In this document: in pieces, positions 59,103 through 64,000 of the stretch
Numbering within the stretch: the first letter of the stretch is position 1
Layout: each line of letters begins with the position of its first letter
Assembly: GCA_910577405.1 (NCBI GenBank)
Contig: CAJTMG010000001.1
Coordinates: 62,001 to 126,000 of the forward strand
Direction of reading: 5' to 3'
Length of the DNA: 64,000 bases
DNA from: an uncultured Oscillibacter sp.
GTDB taxonomy: Bacteria; Bacillota; Clostridia; Oscillospirales; Oscillospiraceae
Notes under the pieces: model-generated
The model's database searches: none
Seen by the model: only the letters and a program-made list of their open reading frames with translations
Told to the model about the DNA's origin: nothing
Program-made: the position numbers and the translations under genes

Positions 59103-60500
59103 ATGTATAACGACGAAAAGAATCTGTACGACTATACTTACCGCAAGGACGGCAGCGAGATTCCCTATTCCAGGGAGAGCGTCCGCCCGCAGGTAAGCCC
59201 CGATTGGCCCGATGGTCAGAATCCTTACGCGGCCAAGGGGACCGTTCAGGAGGGAAAGCCTTTGAAGAAAAAACGCTCCGGCTTGAAAATCGCCGCGCTT
59301 GCCCTGGCCTTTGCGCTTCTGGGCGGAATTGCCGGCGGCGGCGCTGTCTGGGCTGTGTCCCGCGGCGCTCATACCAGTGAACTGAACCTCAGCAGCCGTC
59401 CCGCTACCCAGGTCGCCATCAACCACGTGGACGGAAAAACGCCTATGACTGACCCCGAAGTCTACGCCGCAAACGTCAACAGCGTCGTCTCTATCAATAC
59501 CTCCGCCAACGCCGGTTATAACTTCTACGGTCAGCCGGTGGAGTCCGCGTCCTCCGGCTCCGGGTTCGTGCTCACCAAGGACGGTTATATCGCTACCAAT
59601 TATCACGTTGTTCAGAAAGCTACCACTGTGAAAGTTACCCTCTATAACGGGGATACCTACGACGCAAAATTTGTCAACGGCGATGAGGACTACGATATCG
59701 CCGTCATTAAGGTGGAAGCTGAGAACCTCCAGCCCGTCACACTGGGAGACAGCAGCAAGCTCAATGTGGGCGACCGGGTCCTGGCAATCGGCAATCCTTT
59801 GGGCGAACTCACCTTCTCCATGACCGGCGGTATGGTCTCCTGCGTGGACCGGGCCATTAACGTGGACGGCACGCCCTTCAATATGATCCAGACGGACGCT
59901 TCCATCAACCCCGGCAACTCCGGCGGGCCGCTCTTCAACAGTTACGGCGAGGTCATCGGTATCGTGTCCGCGAAATATTCCGCCTCCGCTAACGGCGATA
60001 CCGTGGAGGGCCTGGGCTTCGCGATTCCTATGAACGACGTGTTCGCTATGATGGAAGATATCATGACCAACGGTTATGTGACCAGCAAGCCCTTCCTCGG
60101 CATTACTCCTATGAGCATGACAGAGCAGATGGCCGTGCAGTACCGTTTCACTGTAACAAAAGGCGTCTTCGTCTGCTCCGTGGAAGAAGATTCCGCCGCT
60201 GACGACGCCGGCCTGCAAATGGGCGACGTGATTACAAAGGTGGATGATATCGAAATTTCCGACATAAAAGAACTGAACGCCGCCAAGAAGAAATATTCCG
60301 CAGGCGACACGTCCACCCTGGAAGTCTACCGGGACGGGCAGACCATCAGCGTCAGCATCACCTGGGGCGCGACGCCGGTGGAGAATCAGGCCGCCGCTCA
60401 GCAGCAACAGGAAACCCAGAATAACCAGGGGAATCAGTATCCCTACAATGGCGGCGAGTACAATCCCTTCGAGGACCTGTTCCGTTACTTCTACGGCTGA
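59103..60500 (+). CDS. htrA: HtrA-type membrane-anchored serine protease
   Basis: 465 residues: cytoplasmic N-terminus (about 58), one membrane helix (IAALALAFALLGGIAGGGAV), trypsin-like domain and a PDZ domain (about 335-430, PFLGITPMSMTEQMA, GLQMGDVITKVDDIEI). Catalytic triad: His about 168 in NYHVV, Asp about 198 in DYDIAVIKV, Ser about 273 in NPGNSGGPL. Degrades misfolded envelope proteins. A Gln/Asn-rich tail ends the protein. AAGGAGG precedes the ATG. Monocistronic. Confidence 0.95.
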   Translation: MYNDEKNLYDYTYRKDGSEIPYSRESVRPQVSPDWPDGQNPYAAKGTVQEGKPLKKKRSGLKIAALALAFALLGGIAGGGAVWAVSRGAHTSELNLSSRPATQVAINHVDGKTPMTDPEVYAANVNSVVSINTSANAGYNFYGQPVESASSGSGFVLTKDGYIATNYHVVQKATTVKVTLYNGDTYDAKFVNGDEDYDIAVIKVEAENLQPVTLGDSSKLNVGDRVLAIGNPLGELTFSMTGGMVSCVDRAINVDGTPFNMIQTDASINPGNSGGPLFNSYGEVIGIVSAKYSASANGDTVEGLGFAIPMNDVFAMMEDIMTNGYVTSKPFLGITPMSMTEQMAVQYRFTVTKGVFVCSVEEDSAADDAGLQMGDVITKVDDIEISDIKELNAAKKKYSAGDTSTLEVYRDGQTISVSITWGATPVENQAAAQQQQETQNNQGNQYPYNGGEYNPFEDLFRYFYG

Positions 60501-60677
60501 CCCGCTGTTCACGTTCCTGTCAACCCGTGTGCTCCCTCTCGCGTCTGAAGGAAAGCTCTGGGGCAATCGCTCCGGAAAGGCAAAAAGCTGTCCATGCGGC
60601 GGACGGAGAGAGGTTGTATATAAATGAACGCAGGCGGTTTCCGTCTACACGGACCATATGGTTATAAGAATGAACTC

Positions 60678-60718
60678 AATGCAAAAGGGCCTCCCGGTTT
60701 CGGAAGGTCCTTTTTGCG
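60678..60718. terminator. Bidirectional terminator between htrA and the symporter
   Basis: AAAAGGGCCTCC / GGAAGGTCCTTTTT stem with one mismatch; T runs on both strands. The rest of 60501-60746 shows nothing else. Confidence 0.75.
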
Positions 60719-60746
60719 TATTTATGGGAATCTGATCAAAGAGGGA

Positions 60747-62021
60747 TCACTTGCGGAGCGCCTTTTGCAGCCAGTCTTTGCCGTCCACAAAGCGGGAGAC
60801 AATGTAGCAGGTCACATAGTCTCCGGCGGCGTTTATCATTGTGGCCGGAGGGTCCACCAGATTGCCGATCACCACCAGAATCGGGAACGCAACATCCATC
60901 TGCTGGGGGAAGAAAATGGAGCAGATGATATATTCGCCGATGTACCCGCCGCCAGGGACGCCGCTCATGCCGACAGAACTCAGCACGGCTACCAAAACCA
61001 CCTTAACCAGCATCCCGACGCCGCTGAACGGAATCCCGAAGACCCCGAAAACAAAGGCAATTTTCAGCACGCAGGAGAAACAGGAGCCGTCCATGTGCAT
61101 CGTGGCGCCCAAAGGCAGCACCATGTCGCTGACATCCTTGCGAATGCCCGTATCCGCCGCTTCCTCCATGTTCGTCGGAATGGTGGCCACAGAAGAGCAG
61201 GTGCCCAGAGAAACCACCGCGGGCTTTGTGATGTGGCGGAACATGATCTTCGGGCCGTCCTTCCCGCCGCCGAACCAGGCAAACAGCGGCCAGGCGGTGA
61301 AGATGTAGACAAAGCAGAGGGGATAGTACACCACCATGGCCCGGGCGTAGGCTTCCGTAATCTGAGAGCCGTAGGTCGCCACTAGGTCCGCAAAGAAGCC
61401 GAAAAACGCTATGGGCGCATAGTACGTCACAATTTTCACAAACCGCAGCATCACGTTCGCAAGGTCTTCCAGGAATTTGCCTACCAGCGTATCCTTGCCT
61501 CCGTTCAGGTTTACCGAAAAGCCAAAGAGCAGCGAGAATACAATCAGCGGCAGCATCGCACGGCGGGACAGCAATCCCACAAAGTCCTCCGCCGTGAAGA
61601 AATTCACAATCAGCTCCGACATCGTGGCATAGCTTCCGATTTCCTCCGACGGCAGAGCGTTCCAGGGCGTCAGTACCGGCGGAAAGAGAACCATCAGCAC
61701 ATACATAATCACCGCCGCAATCGCTCCCGTTATCACGAACGTCCCTACCGTCACCCCCATGATCTTTCCGGCCCGCTTCCGGCTCTGCATATTGGCTACC
61801 GCGCTGGAAATCGACGCGAAGACCATCGGCACCACTATGCAGAACATCATATTGATAAACACTGTGCCCAGGGGTTTCAATACCGTGGCTCCGGCGCTGA
61901 TGACATTCCCTTCCGCGTCCGTTACCCTGGGATTGATCCAGCCCGTTATGGCTCCCGCTGTCATTGCTCCCAGCATGATGAACATAAACGCATAGTTCCT
62001 TGCAATAGATTTCTTTTCCAT
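60747..62021 (-). CDS. Dicarboxylate/amino acid:cation symporter (DAACS family)
   Basis: 424 residues with 8 membrane segments and two re-entrant loops. The first loop carries the serine-rich LGTCSSVATIPTNMEEA near 275; the substrate region is MHMDGSCFSCVLKIAF and NLVDPPATMINAAGD near 390. Such carriers take up glutamate, aspartate or C4-dicarboxylates with Na+ or H+. The start at 62021 has GGGAGGAG. It lies 16 bases after dapF and is co-transcribed with it. Confidence 0.9.
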   Translation of the reverse strand: MEKKSIARNYAFMFIMLGAMTAGAITGWINPRVTDAEGNVISAGATVLKPLGTVFINMMFCIVVPMVFASISSAVANMQSRKRAGKIMGVTVGTFVITGAIAAVIMYVLMVLFPPVLTPWNALPSEEIGSYATMSELIVNFFTAEDFVGLLSRRAMLPLIVFSLLFGFSVNLNGGKDTLVGKFLEDLANVMLRFVKIVTYYAPIAFFGFFADLVATYGSQITEAYARAMVVYYPLCFVYIFTAWPLFAWFGGGKDGPKIMFRHITKPAVVSLGTCSSVATIPTNMEEAADTGIRKDVSDMVLPLGATMHMDGSCFSCVLKIAFVFGVFGIPFSGVGMLVKVVLVAVLSSVGMSGVPGGGYIGEYIICSIFFPQQMDVAFPILVVIGNLVDPPATMINAAGDYVTCYIVSRFVDGKDWLQKALRK

Positions 62022-62037
62022 AATCTCTCCTCCCGTA

Positions 62038-62889
62038 TCAAACACAATCCTGCCGCGTCAGTTCCTCGTCCGTCACCTGTCCCTTGCAGACAATATTTGT
62101 GGGGCCGGTCAGATACAGATTCGCAATCCGGTCTCCGTCCCGCTCCGCGTCTGCCGTCAGAACCCCGCCTCTCATCTCCGCCCGGACGCCCTTCCCGCTG
62201 ACCTTGCCCAGAAGCGTCAGCACCGCAACCACAGAGCCGGTCCCCGTGCCGCAGGCATAAGTGAAATCCTCCACGCCACGCTCGAAGGTTCGTTCATACA
62301 ACTGGTCTGGGCCGGTCAGCTCGCAGAAATTCACATTGGCCCCTTTCGGAAACGCCGGGTGCCAGCGCAATTTCCGGCCAAGCTCCCGAAGCTCGTCCCC
62401 GTCGGCTTCCCGCAGACCCGGATAGGGAACCACCGCATGGGGCAGGCCGGGATTCCCTAACTCTACGTAAGAGCAGGGCCAGACCGTTCCCTCAAGCTCC
62501 ACCGGATACTCCAGCCGCACCTCACTGGGGTCGTTCAGCCGGATTCGATACTGCCTCCGGTCAATGCGCCAGCCGGTTACAAGACCCGCCGCCGTCTCCA
62601 CCCGCTGGACCTCCCCCGCAAGGCCCTTCTCGTACCCGTACCGGCAGATACATCGGGCTCCGTTGCCGCACATCTCCCCCGCGCTGCCGTCCGAATTGTA
62701 GAACAGCATCCGGTAATCGCCGTCAGCCCGGGGCGCGTCCACTACCATCAGGCCGTCCGCGCCGATGGACAGACGACGCTCGCACAACGTCCGGGCCAGG
62801 GCGGGGAATGCCTCCTCCGGCAGCTTCTCTTCCAGATTGTTCAGCACCAGAAAGTCGTTCCCTGCGCCGTTCATTTTCCAAAACTGCAT
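62038..62889 (-). CDS. dapF: Diaminopimelate epimerase
   Basis: Converts LL- to meso-diaminopimelate for lysine and peptidoglycan. 283 residues. The two catalytic cysteines are in MCGNGARCICRYG near residue 73 and YACGTGTGSVVAV near 222. The N-terminus FWKMNGAGNDFLVLNN is typical. ATG at 62889 with AAGGAGG; a longer frame without a ribosome site is discarded. First gene of a unit with the symporter. Confidence 0.96.
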   Translation of the reverse strand: MQFWKMNGAGNDFLVLNNLEEKLPEEAFPALARTLCERRLSIGADGLMVVDAPRADGDYRMLFYNSDGSAGEMCGNGARCICRYGYEKGLAGEVQRVETAAGLVTGWRIDRRQYRIRLNDPSEVRLEYPVELEGTVWPCSYVELGNPGLPHAVVPYPGLREADGDELRELGRKLRWHPAFPKGANVNFCELTGPDQLYERTFERGVEDFTYACGTGTGSVVAVLTLLGKVSGKGVRAEMRGGVLTADAERDGDRIANLYLTGPTNIVCKGQVTDEELTRQDCV

Positions 62890-62919
62890 CAGGTTTCCTC
62901 CTTTTTCTTGTCTCCTTCT

Positions 62920-62949
62920 ATTATACCTGCCATAAAAGCCAGTTTGCAC
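62920..62949 (-). promoter_or_regulatory. Promoter of dapF
   Basis: Perfect TATAAT (62920-62925) on the minus strand, with GTGCAA (62944-62949) 18 bases upstream. Confidence 0.6.
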
Positions 62950-63056
62950 CGCAGATTGTGCCGCAAACCTTGCAAATCGTGCTCCCTTTGGAAATGCCTG
63001 CCATTGTTTCGGACGCGTTCTTTCTGCTTTGTGGGATTTTATGGAAGCGGCCGCGT

Positions 63057-63095
63057 AAAAAACAGGGCTCCTCACCCAAGGAAAGAAGCCCCGTT
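63057..63095 (-). terminator. Terminator of the putP-type gene
   Basis: Minus strand AACGGGGCTT ... AGCCCTGTT followed by TTTTTT; directly after the transporter stop. Confidence 0.8.
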
Positions 63096-63100
63096 TCTGC

Positions 63101-64000
63101 TTACATGGATTTTACTTTGTCGTAGGTCTTCAGAATATCCTGCTCCGGTTCCCCAGTCGCAAGGCTGACCGCGATCATGGCAATGCAGCCCACAATAAAG
63201 GCCGGGAGCAGCTCGTAAATGGCCCACGCGCCGCCCATGGGAGCTACCAGGTATTTCCAGGCAAACACCGTCACGCTGCCCGCAATCATACCCGCCAGCG
63301 CGCCCTGACGGTTGGAACGACGCCAGAACAGCGCGCACAGCATCACAGGACCGAACGCCGCGCCAAAGCCCGCCCATGCAAAGGACACCACCCGGAAAAC
63401 GGAACTATTGGGGTCCCAGGCCAGAATCACGCCGACAATGGCAATGCCTACCACCGTTGCCCGGGCCGCCAGCATGGACTGCTTTTCCGTCAGCTTGATG
63501 CCGAAGAATTCCTCCAGCAGATTCTGAGAAACGCTGGACGCCGCGGTCAAAAGCTGGCTGTCGGCGGTGGACATGGTTGCCGCCAGAATGCCCGCCAGAA
63601 TTACACCAGCAATCAGGGCCAGAAGCACGCCGCTTTGACTCATCAGGTTGGACATCACAATAACGATGGTCTCGGAATCCGCGCTGGTGGTCAGGAACGG
63701 AATCTTGCCCGCCGTGGACACGCTGTAGCCCACCACGCCGATCAGAATCGCCACAAACATGGAGATCACCACCCAGATGGACGCAATCCGCCGGGAAATC
63801 TTCAGCTTTTCCTCGTCCTCAATGGCCATGAACCGCAGAAGAATATGAGGCATTCCGAAGTATCCCAAGCCCCAGGCCAGAGTGGAGACAATGCTCAGGA
63901 AGCCGTAGGAAGCCGCCTCGCCGGTTTCGGGATTGTAGCCCTGGGTCAGGTTCAGATAGCCGGGGAGCGCTTGGGCGTTGGTCATGACCGCATCCCAGCC
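63101..64000 (-). CDS. putP: Sodium/proline symporter (PutP, SSS family), C-terminal part
   Basis: About 300 codons, open to the right edge; the family is about 490-510 residues, so the first 200 are missing. Conserved segments are WGLGYFGMPHILLRFMAI, GVILAGILAATMSTADSQLL with the Ser/Thr of the Na+ site, and LLTAASSVSQNL. Hydrophobic helices continue to the C-terminus. Proline import is the best guess; other SSS substrates are possible. Confidence 0.9.
   Translation of the reverse strand, partial: GWDAVMTNAQALPGYLNLTQGYNPETGEAASYGFLSIVSTLAWGLGYFGMPHILLRFMAIEDEEKLKISRRIASIWVVISMFVAILIGVVGYSVSTAGKIPFLTTSADSETIVIVMSNLMSQSGVLLALIAGVILAGILAATMSTADSQLLTAASSVSQNLLEEFFGIKLTEKQSMLAARATVVGIAIVGVILAWDPNSSVFRVVSFAWAGFGAAFGPVMLCALFWRRSNRQGALAGMIAGSVTVFAWKYLVAPMGGAWAIYELLPAFIVGCIAMIAVSLATGEPEQDILKTYDKVKSM

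Overview
The window reads as chromosomal DNA of a GC-rich, anaerobic, spore-forming, motile Firmicute, most like the gut Oscillospiraceae (Clostridia). The evidence is gene content: oxygen-sensitive indolepyruvate:ferredoxin oxidoreductase, spore-germination proteins (SleL, GerQ, CwlJ), a Firmicutes-type flagellin leader, a glmS ribozyme, an SLH-domain surface protein, and many GTG/TTG starts behind strong AGGAGG ribosome sites. No rRNA gene is present, so the genus is not fixed. Both edges cut genes: an amidohydrolase on the left and a PutP-type transporter on the right.

Layout. 0-4.8 kb: divergent amidohydrolase, then iorA-iorB, a small ubiquitin-like-fold candidate and an FrhB-type iron-sulfur flavoprotein. 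4.8-7.7 kb: one very long flagellin (885 aa) with a sigma-28 promoter and a leader carrying two CsrA-type hairpins. 7.9-17 kb: sugar uptake, with a DeoR regulator, 1-phosphofructokinase, mannitol-class PTS EIICBA, a SorE/YggP-like dehydrogenase and mtlD, interrupted by glmS with its ribozyme and a broken leucine-rich-repeat gene. 17-23 kb: a small Cys-rich protein, the sleL-gerQ-cwlJ germination set, a glycosyltransferase, a TSCPD protein and two uncharacterised genes. 23-30 kb: SLH surface protein, an ECF-like sigma factor, uppP and ftsK/spoIIIE. 30.5-34 kb: gdhA, a phosphoribosyltransferase whose 3' end has been tandemly copied, and an XRE regulator with a Gly-Ala repeat tail. 34-39.4 kb: ygfK and ssnA, from the anaerobic purine-degradation gene set, behind a leader with a terminator, then a DtxR-family regulator.

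39.5-53.3 kb is the most unusual part. A tight six-gene operon (MoxR AAA ATPase, DUF5682, VWA, double SWIM zinc finger, small unknown protein, DUF4132) matches the uncharacterised E. coli yehLMPQ/yehI gene set. It lies directly downstream, on the same strand, of a slipin-RtcB-RlaP RNA-repair operon. The two are separated by a terminator and a strong promoter. I consider this the best candidate for an undescribed system here. 54-64 kb holds ordinary metabolism: AraC regulator with a butanol-type dehydrogenase, 2-hydroxyacid dehydrogenase with an FAD protein, HtrA protease, a dicarboxylate/amino-acid symporter with dapF, and the partial putP.

Promoter calls come from reading -35/-10 hexamers by eye. 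Starts were moved to the codon with the best-spaced ribosome site where the longest frame had none. Family names come from recognised motifs and gene order; no database search was run.
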